A DNA stretch of 5,894 bases from Verrucomicrobiota bacterium (GCA_025457725.1 JALOTU010000329.1:1-5894), one strand, 5' to 3'; positions 1-5,861 are shown, counted from the first letter of the stretch. Program-made: numbers and translations. The notes: generated from the sequence alone by a model not told the origin.

Positions 1-1451
1 TTCAAGCCGATGTAATTGCCGAGCACCTGGTTGTTGGTTGTGCCCGGGTCGCGTATCAAGCAGCCCTGGGAGCCCCCGCCGGAAATCACGTTGCGGGTGC
101 TGGCAGTGGTACCACCGATCACGTTTCCACGGGCACCGTTGTCGATGTTCACAGGGCGCAGTCCGTTGGGTATGGCTGCCGAGCCGGAGGGATTGATGCC
201 GACAAAGCAGCCGCTCAGTGTGTTGCCGGTGGTGTTCGTGCCGTCCATCCATACGCCATCGCCTTCAAATCCGTTGATGACGAGGGAGTGGGCGGCGCAA
301 TTGGTGCCCCGGAAGTGCAGGCCGTGCGCGAACACGCTGGCGGTCTGGGCTGCCGCGCCATTGATCACGATTTCCGGTCCGTTGGGGTTGGTGTTGCCGG
401 GTTGGGTGCTGCCGTCGACGGTGGTGGCGCGGGACAAGCCCGGGAGATTATCGGTGGGACGAATGGTGAACACCCCGCCTGCATAATTTGGATCGCTGAG
501 GGGGATGTTGAAGGTGACGGTGGTGCCGGGGTGATCAAAGGCGTAGTAAAGGGCCGCGCGCAGACTGCCGGGACCCCCGTCCATGGTGTTGGTCACCGTT
601 GCGCTGATCGTCGGGCCCGCACCGTATTTCGTGGCCATGCCGGCGCGATCGGAGGGGGTGAGAATCGGATCGCCATCCCCGAGCACGTTAAGGTATTGCG
701 AGTAGGCCGGAAGCGGTTCGATGGTGTTGAGCGTGGCGGGGTTCACCGAGAAAGTGTTCCTGGCATAATGCATGATGGAGAGGAAGTCGTAGGCGCCGAG
801 ATTCTGCGAGGTCGGCAGTTTGACGAAGTTGGCTTCCTGCCCCGAGGCGATGTTGTTGGTGAGGATGGTGACAAAGGAATCGCGGTCCGACCTTTGGTGC
901 TCGTGCACCATGCCCAGGGTGTGGCCGAGCTCGTGACACAGCACCGATCGGCTCCAGGCATTGGGGCCGATCTTGAAGGCCTGTTGGCCGCCGACCATCC
1001 CCACGGTGGCCTGGCCCCCGGAGAGTCCGGCCACTTCTTCCACCAGGATGTAATTGGGCTGGGAGGTGCGAGCGATGAAGTGGACGTTGGCGAATGTCTC
1101 CCATTCGCGCGCTGCGTCCACGAACATCTGCTGATTTTGGGCCGAGACTGATGGATGAAATTGGTAGTAGACATTACCACCCGTCCAGAGGGGTGCCGTG
1201 CCGCTGAACGCGCTGCGCGGGGCGGGCAGTCCCGCGAGCTCATTGCGCCACGCGACCAAGCCGGAGACCAGCAGCTCCATGTCGCCCACCCGGGCCACGG
1301 TGGAACCGGCGGGGGTGGAGGCCAGGATCTGATCCAGCACGGCCACGTTCCAATCGTCCGACTGGGCCAGCGCCGACAGGTGGAAGCAGGCACATGCCAG
1401 CAGAGCAGGCTTCGATAAGATTCCGAGTCCAATCCTCATATGTGATTCCAT
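1..1451 (-). CDS. Secreted astacin-type (M12A) zinc metalloprotease with beta-helix-type repeat region; 3' end outside window
   Basis: The minus frame is open from 1451 to the left edge (483 codons, no stop), so the gene is 3'-truncated by the window. Residues 1-29 look like a Sec signal peptide: short basic start, hydrophobic core, A-L-A before Q30. Residues about 86-255 match the astacin catalytic domain: zinc motif HELGHTLGMVHEHQR at 173-187 followed by SDRD, and Met-turn SIMHY at 225-229, whose Tyr is a zinc ligand in astacins. RVGD at 54-57 could be the propeptide aspartate switch (tentative). From about 284 a segment with GGPGSLRAAL opens a region rich in NVIGG, RNVISGG and LGNYIG motifs, typical of extracellular beta-helix repeats. 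Seen: motifs and open frame. Inferred: an exported or surface protease acting on proteins or peptides. Start 1451 was chosen over the in-frame ATG at 1439 because AAGGTGAGG lies 10 nt upstream; an in-frame TGA precedes it. An L-L-A-C at 17-20 is a poor lipobox. Substrate unknown. Confidence 0.9.
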   Translation of the reverse strand, partial: MESHMRIGLGILSKPALLACACFHLSALAQSDDWNVAVLDQILASTPAGSTVARVGDMELLVSGLVAWRNELAGLPAPRSAFSGTAPLWTGGNVYYQFHPSVSAQNQQMFVDAAREWETFANVHFIARTSQPNYILVEEVAGLSGGQATVGMVGGQQAFKIGPNAWSRSVLCHELGHTLGMVHEHQRSDRDSFVTILTNNIASGQEANFVKLPTSQNLGAYDFLSIMHYARNTFSVNPATLNTIEPLPAYSQYLNVLGDGDPILTPSDRAGMATKYGAGPTISATVTNTMDGGPGSLRAALYYAFDHPGTTVTFNIPLSDPNYAGGVFTIRPTDNLPGLSRATTVDGSTQPGNTNPNGPEIVINGAAAQTASVFAHGLHFRGTNCAAHSLVINGFEGDGVWMDGTNTTGNTLSGCFVGINPSGSAAIPNGLRPVNIDNGARGNVIGGTTASTRNVISGGGSQGCLIRDPGTTNNQVLGNYIGL

Positions 1452-1461
1452 TGGAGATGCA

Positions 1462-1470
1462 CCTCACCTT
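1462..1470 (-). promoter_or_regulatory. Ribosome binding site of the astacin-type protease gene
   Basis: AAGGTGAGG on the minus strand ends 10 nt before the ATG at 1451. It lies 22 nt before the alternative ATG at 1439, so it decides the start. It is the clearest Shine-Dalgarno sequence in the window; eno, crcB and the regulator gene lack one at normal spacing. Confidence 0.6.
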
Positions 1471-1508
1471 ACTTCGCCACGAGGCCAAGGCAAGTGAACA
1501 TGACGGTT

Positions 1509-1522
1509 CGCGGGAGCCCGCG
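1509..1522. repeat. Short perfect inverted repeat after the DUF190 stop
   Basis: CGCGGG-AG-CCCGCG is a perfect palindrome just after the stop of the DUF190 gene (stop at 1525-1527 on the minus strand). RNA from the minus strand could fold it into a GC-rich hairpin at the end of the crcB-DUF190 message. No run of T follows, so it is not a convincing intrinsic terminator; it might protect the 3' end or be chance in GC-rich DNA. Confidence 0.35.
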
Positions 1523-1524
1523 TC

Positions 1525-1869
1525 CTACGCCGGGGGTTTGCTTTCCCTGTAGCGGATGACCCGCACCTTTTCCATCGTCACCAGTCCTCCCTGCATCAGG
1601 CCGTCCAGAACAGGAAGGAAGCTGTTGATCTTCTCCTCGCCGTCCACAATTTCGATCACCAGCGGGAGGTCGTCGGAGAGCCGCAAGACTTTGGCGGTGT
1701 GCAGGCGGCTTGAACGACCGAAACCCATCGGACCACGCAGCACGGTGGCGCCAGCCAGTTGCAGTTCGCGCGCCTTGAGCACGATGGCTTCATACAGAGG
1801 TTGGTGCTGCCACCTGTCGGATTCGCCCAGGTGGATTCTCAGCAGAACGGCTTCTTGTGGGAGGTCCAT
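1525..1869 (-). CDS. DUF190 (UPF0166) PII-like protein
   Basis: A 114-residue protein that matches the DUF190 family over its whole length. Characteristic segments are the N-terminal EAVLLRIHLGESDR (6-19), PLYEAIVLKARELQLAGATVLRG (24-46), the MGFGRSSRLHTAKVLRLSDDLP stretch (48-69), VIEIVDGEEKI (71-81), and the C-terminal strand with EKVRVIRY (100-107). The fold is a small ferredoxin-like, PII-like trimer, probably cytoplasmic, with no catalytic residues visible. It starts 7 nt after the stop of crcB in the same direction, so the two are almost certainly cotranscribed and perhaps translationally coupled. DUF190 genes commonly neighbour crcB, which suggests a role in fluoride-channel regulation or fluoride stress; the biochemical role is not established and is inferred here only from context. 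Length is normal and nothing looks damaged. Confidence 0.9.
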   Translation of the reverse strand: MDLPQEAVLLRIHLGESDRWQHQPLYEAIVLKARELQLAGATVLRGPMGFGRSSRLHTAKVLRLSDDLPLVIEIVDGEEKINSFLPVLDGLMQGGLVTMEKVRVIRYRESKPPA

Positions 1870-1876
1870 GATCCGG

Positions 1877-2299
1877 TCAGCGGTTGAGGGTGGAGATGAG
1901 GGTGAAGCCGGCCCATACGGCGATCAGGCAGACGGCGACTGAAAGCAGTACGTTGGCCGACGCCATGAACCATTCGCCATCGCGCAGGAGATCCAGGGTC
2001 TGCAGACTGAACGAGGAGAAGGTGGTGAATCCACCCAGCACCCCCAGCATCACGAACTGGCGCAGGGCGGGCGAAACCAGCCATCGCCCATCCGGAGACA
2101 CGAGTGCGGCCATCATTCCGATGAACAGCGACCCGGTCACGTTGACGGTCAGCGTGCCCCAGGGGAAGGCCACGCTGAGCCATTTGCCTGAGAGCCGCGA
2201 CAAGGGGTCGGCGAGATGATGGGCCACCAGTCCGGAGACGATGAAGCGCAACGCGCTTCCGAGCGCGCCGCCGAGCGCCACCCAGGCGACATTCACCAT
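1877..2299 (-). CDS. crcB: CrcB/FluC fluoride-specific ion channel
   Basis: A 140-residue inner-membrane protein of the Fluc family, which forms dual-topology homodimers and lets fluoride leave the cytoplasm. Four hydrophobic helices are visible at about 2-24, 45-66, 78-100 and 108-133. Family hallmarks: GGALGSALRF at 10-19, WGTLTVNVTGS at 47-57 with the conserved Asn53, and GGFTTFSSFS at 89-98, the broken third helix that carries the fluoride-lining phenylalanines and helps form the central sodium site. It is slightly longer than the usual 125-130 residues because of the first loop. ATG at 2299 was chosen because homologues begin just before the GGALGS motif; the frame is open farther upstream into antisense eno, so a longer call would be an artefact. 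No good Shine-Dalgarno is seen. It heads an operon with the DUF190 gene and is divergent from eno. I see no fluoride riboswitch in its leader. Confidence 0.93.
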   Translation of the reverse strand: MVNVAWVALGGALGSALRFIVSGLVAHHLADPLSRLSGKWLSVAFPWGTLTVNVTGSLFIGMMAALVSPDGRWLVSPALRQFVMLGVLGGFTTFSSFSLQTLDLLRDGEWFMASANVLLSVAVCLIAVWAGFTLISTLNR

Positions 2300-2375
2300 G
2301 TTGGTGCCGAGGAGGTTCACCTGGGCCCATTGTCCAAGGCTTGGCCGGGATGGCAACCTGATTTCGGGGGAACGC

Positions 2376-2403
2376 TTGACTGTGGAGGAGCAAAACTTAT
2401 CCT
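2376..2403 (+). promoter_or_regulatory. Candidate sigma70 promoter for eno
   Basis: TTGACT at 2376-2381 and TATCCT at 2398-2403 are separated by 16 bp, and the eno ATG lies 44 bp beyond the -10 box. The -35 box matches five of six consensus positions and the -10 box four of six. The predicted leader is about 38 nt, too short for a large riboswitch. A purine-rich AAGGGAGA at 2415-2422 sits some 25 nt before the ATG, too far for a standard ribosome binding site. Confidence 0.5.
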
Positions 2404-2413
2404 GAGCGCCTCC
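2384..2413. promoter_or_regulatory. Imperfect dyad overlapping the eno promoter (possible operator)
   Basis: GGAGGAGC (2384-2391) and GCGCCTCC (2406-2413) are inverted arms with a 14-bp centre; seven of eight positions pair. The left arm fills the spacer after the -35 box and the centre covers the -10 box, which is where a repressor would act. On the minus strand the same dyad would form a hairpin in any long crcB leader. Function is inferred from position only. Confidence 0.35.
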
Positions 2414-2447
2414 TAAGGGAGATTTTTGATTCTGAACTCGAACACAC

Positions 2448-3863
2448 ATGAGCAACATCATCGACATCCAGGCGCGCGAAGTCCTCGACTCGCGCGGAAA
2501 CCCCACCGTAGAAGCCGACGTCATCCTTGAGAGCGGGGCGGCCGGTCGCGCGGCCGTGCCCTCCGGCGCCAGCACCGGTGAGCATGAGGCCATCGAATTG
2601 CGCGACGGCGTCAAGACCCGCTACCTCGGCAAAGGCGTCACCAAGGCGGTCAAGAACATCACAGCGAAGATCCTGCCCGCGTTGGCGGGTGAGGACGCCC
2701 TCGACCAGTTGAGCGTGGACAGCATCATGCTGAAGTTGGACGGCACGGCCGGCAAATCCAAGCTCGGCGCCAACGCCATCCTCGCCGTGTCCCTGGCCAA
2801 CGCCAAGGCGGCGGCGGCGGAAGTTGGCGTGCCGCTGTTCAAGTATCTTGGCGGAACCAACGCCAAGGTGCTGCCCGTCCCGATGGCCAACGTGATCAAT
2901 GGCGGGGCCCATTCCGATGCGCCGATTGATTTCCAGGAATTCATGATCATGCCGCATGGCCTGCCGACCTTCAGCGAGGGTTTGCGCGCCATCACCGAGG
3001 TGTTCCACTCGCTGAAATCGGTGCTCAAGCAGCGCGGCCTGAGCACGGCGGTGGGCGACGAGGGCGGGTTTGCCCCAAACCTGAAGAGTGTCGAAGATGC
3101 GATGGATTCCATGTCGCTGGCCGTGAAGAATGCCGGCTACAAACTGGGCCAGGAGATCTTCTTTGCGCTGGATGTGGCCAGCTCCGAGTTTTACAACGGC
3201 GACGGCACCTACACCTTCAAGAAGAGCACCGGCAAGACCATCAGCGGGGAGGAACTCGTCGGGTTCTACGCCAAGCTCTGCGCCAAGTATCCCATCGTAA
3301 GCATCGAGGACGGCTGCGATCAGAATGACTGGAAGAACTGGAAACTGCTCACGGAGAAGATCGGCGACAAGGTTCAGCTCGTGGGCGACGACCTGTTTGT
3401 AACCAACGTCAAGTTTCTCAAGAAGGGCATCGATACCGGCACTGCCAACTCCATCCTGGTAAAGGTGAACCAGATCGGGTCGCTTACGGAAACCTTCGAC
3501 GCGGTCGAGCTGGCGCAGAACAACGGCTATACGGCCGTGCTGTCGCATCGCTCCGGTGAAACCGAGGATGCGACCATTGCCGACATCGCCGTGGCGACGA
3601 ATTGCGGCCAGATCAAGACCGGATCACTCAGCCGCTCGGATCGTCTGGCGAAGTACAACCAGCTGTTGCGCATCGAGCAGATGCTCGGATCGTCTGGCGA
3701 AGTACAACCAGCTGTTGCGCATCGAGCAGATCCTCGGCCGGAACGCGGTTTACGCCGGCAAGAACGCGCTGCCCAAGGCGCGGCGATAATCAGCAAGGGT
3801 TGCAGTCACCTGCGTATAAGGGCGCGGGGGACCTGTTGCGACTTGCCAAGAAAACGACCCTGA
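2448..3863 (+). CDS. eno: Enolase with C-terminus altered by a frameshifting 49-bp tandem duplication
   Basis: Phosphopyruvate hydratase: converts 2-phosphoglycerate to phosphoenolpyruvate in glycolysis, in the cytoplasm. Residues 1-411 are normal enolase: STGEHEA (42-48), GGAHSDAP (152-159), catalytic Glu164 and Glu205 (GDEGG 203-207), magnesium ligands Asp242, Glu287 and Asp314, catalytic Lys339, SHRSGE (366-371) and Lys390 in KTGSLSRSDR. The tandem duplication at 3634-3731 shifts the frame after about residue 411. The reading frame therefore ends at 3863 as a 471-residue protein with some 57 unrelated, Arg-rich residues. The normal ending (ILGRNAVYAGKNALPKARR) is intact in another frame and stops at 3789; removing one repeat copy gives a 430-residue enolase, the usual length. 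All active-site residues precede the shift, but the last helix and strand are lost, so folding is doubtful. ATG at 2448 begins the family-typical MSNIIDIQAREVLDSRGNPT. Could be a broken gene or an assembly error. Confidence 0.93.
   Translation: MSNIIDIQAREVLDSRGNPTVEADVILESGAAGRAAVPSGASTGEHEAIELRDGVKTRYLGKGVTKAVKNITAKILPALAGEDALDQLSVDSIMLKLDGTAGKSKLGANAILAVSLANAKAAAAEVGVPLFKYLGGTNAKVLPVPMANVINGGAHSDAPIDFQEFMIMPHGLPTFSEGLRAITEVFHSLKSVLKQRGLSTAVGDEGGFAPNLKSVEDAMDSMSLAVKNAGYKLGQEIFFALDVASSEFYNGDGTYTFKKSTGKTISGEELVGFYAKLCAKYPIVSIEDGCDQNDWKNWKLLTEKIGDKVQLVGDDLFVTNVKFLKKGIDTGTANSILVKVNQIGSLTETFDAVELAQNNGYTAVLSHRSGETEDATIADIAVATNCGQIKTGSLSRSDRLAKYNQLLRIEQMLGSSGEVQPAVAHRADPRPERGLRRQERAAQGAAIISKGCSHLRIRARGTCCDLPRKRP
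3634..3731 (+). repeat. Perfect 49-bp tandem duplication inside eno
   Basis: Copy 1 is 3634-3682 and copy 2 is 3683-3731. The copies are identical base for base, with mismatches at both outer flanks (3633 c against 3682 t; 3683 g against 3732 c), so the unit is exactly 49 bp. Each copy encodes SDRLAKYNQLLRIEQ in its own frame. Since 49 is not a multiple of three, the second copy shifts the frame by one. The absence of any divergence means it is very recent or artefactual. Confidence 0.97.
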
Positions 3864-4126
3864 AGGCAATCGCCGCCTTCGGGGTTTTTGCCTTGGCGGG
3901 GAAGGTCCTCAGTACAAGGCGGCCAATCAATGTGGTGCCCCAAACGACCACTGGTGCTCTTCCACCCGGGGCGGCGTCACTCCCGCCAACCTCCATATCT
4001 ATACGGATCCGGCAATGCTGTTGGTTGCGAACTAGACATCATTCACAGCGCAGGGCGCCGTCTGATAAAAATGTCCGCTCCAGCCATCAGCGTATCCGCG
4101 GCAGGAGTGGAACGGGCGTTCACCGG
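3790..4126. other. Intergenic stretch with no supportable gene besides the eno terminator
   Basis: This stretch separates the ancestral eno stop from the convergent SRPBCC gene. It holds the terminator at 3858-3889. Short open frames exist, for example one ending at TAG 4033-4035 with a peptide containing CGAPNDHWC and GGVTPANLHIYTDP, but none has a good start and ribosome site, none resembles a family I know, and the candidates overlap the terminator. It may be plain spacer or an unrecognisable gene remnant. No tRNA, repeat array or insertion sequence was seen. Confidence 0.5.
3858..3889 (+). terminator. Rho-independent terminator of eno
   Basis: CCCTGAAGGC (3858-3867) pairs with GCCTTCGGGG (3875-3884) over 10 bp with one G-U pair, around a 7-nt loop, and is followed by TTTTT (3885-3889). 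It lies 68 nt past the ancestral eno stop at 3789. The stop used by the frameshifted frame (3861-3863) falls inside the 5' arm of the stem, so ribosomes reading the altered frame would run into the hairpin. Confidence 0.85.
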
Positions 4127-4660
4127 TTAGCCGGGCTGCGGGTTTCGATTTGAGTGGGGTACCGATCGGTATCCGGGTCGCTGGATGGATTTCCCGGGGT
4201 CCGGTGATGCGGTCTCGGCTGGTAGGCAATTCCCAATGCGGCGGGCTCGATAAGCGAAGATGGCTTCCAAATCCTTTCTAACAAACAGTCGGTTGATCAA
4301 GCGGCCACCAAGGACAGCATAGGTGACGCGGTCCCGCATCATTGTCCCGCCGTCGGACTCCTCGAAGACGTGTTCATGGTGCCAGAGTCGGTATGGTCCC
4401 TGAAGTTGTTGGTCGACAAACTGGTGCGGAGGATTCCAGGTCGTGATGCGTGTGCGCCAGCGCAGCGGGATGCCGTGAACCCGGAGGCGGTAATCGATCA
4501 AGGCGCCTGTCCGCATGACGATGGGCAAGGGTGTTTCAATGTGAAAACTCAACCAGGGCGGCGTGATCGCCTCCAGGTTGGCGGCATTTGAAAAGAACTC
4601 GAATACCTCAGGCCGGGGACGCGGAATCTGTTGGCAGGCTTCAAAGCGAAAGGTCCTCAT
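4127..4660 (-). CDS. SRPBCC-family ligand-binding protein (COG4276-type)
   Basis: A 177-residue soluble protein of the START/Bet v 1-like (SRPBCC) superfamily, in the subfamily annotated as ligand-binding SRPBCC domain or polyketide cyclase-like protein. Diagnostic segments are PRPRPEVFEFFSNAANLEAI (13-32), TPPWLSFHIETPLPI (33-47), MRTGALIDYRLRVHGIPLRW (49-68), PPHQFVDQQLQGPYRLWHHEHVFEE (77-101) and INRLFVRKDLEAIFAYR (122-138). The fold is a helix-grip with a hydrophobic cavity; the ligand is unknown and no catalytic residues can be named. No signal peptide is visible, so it is probably cytoplasmic. Residues after about 145 form a Pro/Arg/Ser-rich tail that looks disordered and is not part of the core family. 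It is divergent from the DUF2892 gene with only 37 bp between starts, so the two may share a control region. Start ATG 4660 begins right at the family N-terminus; the ribosome site is weak. Confidence 0.87.
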   Translation of the reverse strand: MRTFRFEACQQIPRPRPEVFEFFSNAANLEAITPPWLSFHIETPLPIVMRTGALIDYRLRVHGIPLRWRTRITTWNPPHQFVDQQLQGPYRLWHHEHVFEESDGGTMMRDRVTYAVLGGRLINRLFVRKDLEAIFAYRARRIGNCLPAETASPDPGKSIQRPGYRSVPHSNRNPQPG

Positions 4661-4697
4661 GATTTGATATTTTCTCGGGGCGTGCTACGCATTTGCC

Positions 4698-4907
4698 ATG
4701 TCGAAATTCTTCGCGCGAAACATTGAAACCCGGGGACGGATCTTTCGTGCGATCGTCGCGGCGTTGCTCCTGCTGGGCGGTCTCTATGCGTTGACACAGA
4801 ACGGATGGCTCGGTGCGATCCTGCTTGTCAGCAGCGGGTTCGTGTGGTTTGAGGCCCTGCGTGGCTGGTGTGTCATGCGGGCCTGCGGGATCAAGACGCG
4901 CCTTTGA
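4698..4907 (+). CDS. Small DUF2892 (YgaP-like) membrane protein
   Basis: A 69-residue protein with two hydrophobic helices at about 15-33 and 37-54 joined by a short NGW turn, so it is an inner-membrane hairpin. The layout fits DUF2892: N-terminal RNIETRGRIFRAIVAALLLL (7-26), then a C-terminal WFEALRGWCVMRACGIKTRL (50-69), where family members carry a CPLYxxLGI-like segment; Cys58 and Cys63 are present. Function is unknown. DUF2892 segments occur fused to SRPBCC or rhodanese domains in other bacteria, which gives the adjacent divergent SRPBCC gene some meaning, though the two are separate here. It is tail-to-tail with the B12-binding regulator, one base between stop codons, with no room for a separate terminator. 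Confidence 0.72.
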   Translation: MSKFFARNIETRGRIFRAIVAALLLLGGLYALTQNGWLGAILLVSSGFVWFEALRGWCVMRACGIKTRL

Positions 4908-4908
4908 T

Positions 4909-5847
4909 TCAGCGCCGCCCCGCAGTCTTTCTCAATCCCTCCAAAGTCGGGAACAGATCCTCCAGCTTGTTGGCCACGCGTGCGCCGATTTCCACCAGGG
5001 TGGCCGCGTAGGCGGGCGCGCCCCGGCCACCGACAATCAGCTCAATATTCTCCGGCAGGTATTGCTTCAGCTGGCGGAGTTGACCTGGCAACGCGGGGTC
5101 GTCCTCAGGATACACAATGCTCAGGGCCACGGCTCGCACCCGTTGCTCCCGGGCAGCTCCGGCGATTTCAGCGGCGGGCAGGCTTGTGCCCAGGTAGATG
5201 GCTCTCCATCCAAGATTGTTTGCGGCGGCGGCGACAAGTACCGCTCCGAGTTCGTGAATCTGACCGCTCGGCGTGGCGATGATGATGGCGGGCGCAGGGG
5301 CCGAGGCGGAGAATTGCTGTGAATGGCGCCCGAGGAAGTTGCGAAGCGACGCGCTGAGAAAATGCTCATGAGCTGCGGTGATCTCCCCGGCACGCCAGAG
5401 GTCGCCGACTTGTTGCCCCAACCGAGCGGCCACCTGGGTCAGCAGCCCCTGGGTTCCCAGTTCCAGCACGGCAGACTCCAGCTCCTGGTTCAACGCCTGC
5501 GCATCCATGGACTTCACAGCAGCCAGGCATCTCGCCACGTGAGTGCTGGGTCCAAGGTTGCTGTTCCGATCGCCAGCCCCCACGGCAGGAGGAGGGGGGG
5601 CATCGTTGACGAGCTCCTTCAATCGCTCGTTCGAAAGAGTGACCGCCTGGCCGATGCTATGTCCAATCTGCGTCGCCTGGTGCAGCAACTTCAACCGCTC
5701 AACATCCGCCTCGTGATACACCCGGCGATTGGTGGAAGTCCGCGCTGGATTGACCGCACCATACCGACGTTCCCATACCCGTATCACATGCGGACTCAAG
5801 CCAGTCCGCTTTGAAACCATCCGCATCGTATGTATTGCTTCAGCCAT
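4909..5847 (-). CDS. MerR-type regulator with B12-binding domain (CarH/LitR class)
   Basis: A 312-residue cytoplasmic transcription regulator. Residues about 8-76 are a MerR-type winged helix: MRMVSKRTGLSPHVIRVWERRYG (8-30) with the NRRVYHEADVERLKLL wing region (40-55). A Pro-rich linker (83-90) leads to a four-helix bundle that contains W151 and E161-H162, the W-x9-EH signature of adenosylcobalamin photoreceptors of the CarH/LitR family. The Rossmann-like B12 domain follows, with IIIATPSGQIHELG (188-201), where His198 is the predicted lower axial cobalt ligand, then YLGTSLP (218-224) and LIVGGRGA (270-277). Family knowledge: in the dark the cofactor-bound tetramer represses, and light releases it; targets include carotenoid and photolyase genes. 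Inferred here: a light-responsive repressor, probably autoregulated. Oddities: Gln196 replaces the usual acidic residue of E/DxHxxG, and Arg152 follows the Trp where Thermus CarH has His132. ATG 5847 starts the family-typical N-terminus; no Shine-Dalgarno seen. Confidence 0.9.
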   Translation of the reverse strand: MAEAIHTMRMVSKRTGLSPHVIRVWERRYGAVNPARTSTNRRVYHEADVERLKLLHQATQIGHSIGQAVTLSNERLKELVNDAPPPPAVGAGDRNSNLGPSTHVARCLAAVKSMDAQALNQELESAVLELGTQGLLTQVAARLGQQVGDLWRAGEITAAHEHFLSASLRNFLGRHSQQFSASAPAPAIIIATPSGQIHELGAVLVAAAANNLGWRAIYLGTSLPAAEIAGAAREQRVRAVALSIVYPEDDPALPGQLRQLKQYLPENIELIVGGRGAPAYAATLVEIGARVANKLEDLFPTLEGLRKTAGRR

Positions 5848-5861
5848 GTAAATCTAAACAC

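Noticed and set aside
288..1151. 287-codon plus-strand open frame
   Set aside because: It is antisense to the astacin-type gene, whose minus frame shows complete catalytic motifs.
1392..1403. Lipobox (L-L-A-C, residues 17-20) in the protease signal peptide
   Set aside because: Leu at -2 is poor and the hydrophobic stretch before it is short; A-L-A at 27-29 is a better signal peptidase I site.
743..1432. 229-codon minus-strand open frame in the protease region
   Set aside because: It is the wrong frame of the same strand: Pro/Arg/Trp-rich and lacking the zinc motif.
1509..1522. Intrinsic terminator for crcB-DUF190
   Set aside because: The palindrome is perfect, but the loop is only two bases and no T tract follows on the minus strand.
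2300..2447. Fluoride riboswitch upstream of crcB or eno
   Set aside because: Both strands were read for the crcB motif. GGATGG-like and CTCCTA-like fragments occur, but the first stem and the pseudoknot partners do not pair, and the predicted eno leader is too short. A covariance search with the Rfam crcB model would settle it.
2300..2614. Extended N-terminus for CrcB
   Set aside because: The frame stays open upstream of 2299, but it runs into the antisense of eno and does not look like CrcB; ATG 2299 fits the family start.
2397..3548. Long open frame antisense to eno (383 codons)
   Set aside because: It lies wholly opposite a clear enolase and has no family resemblance; it is a frame kept open by GC-rich codon use.
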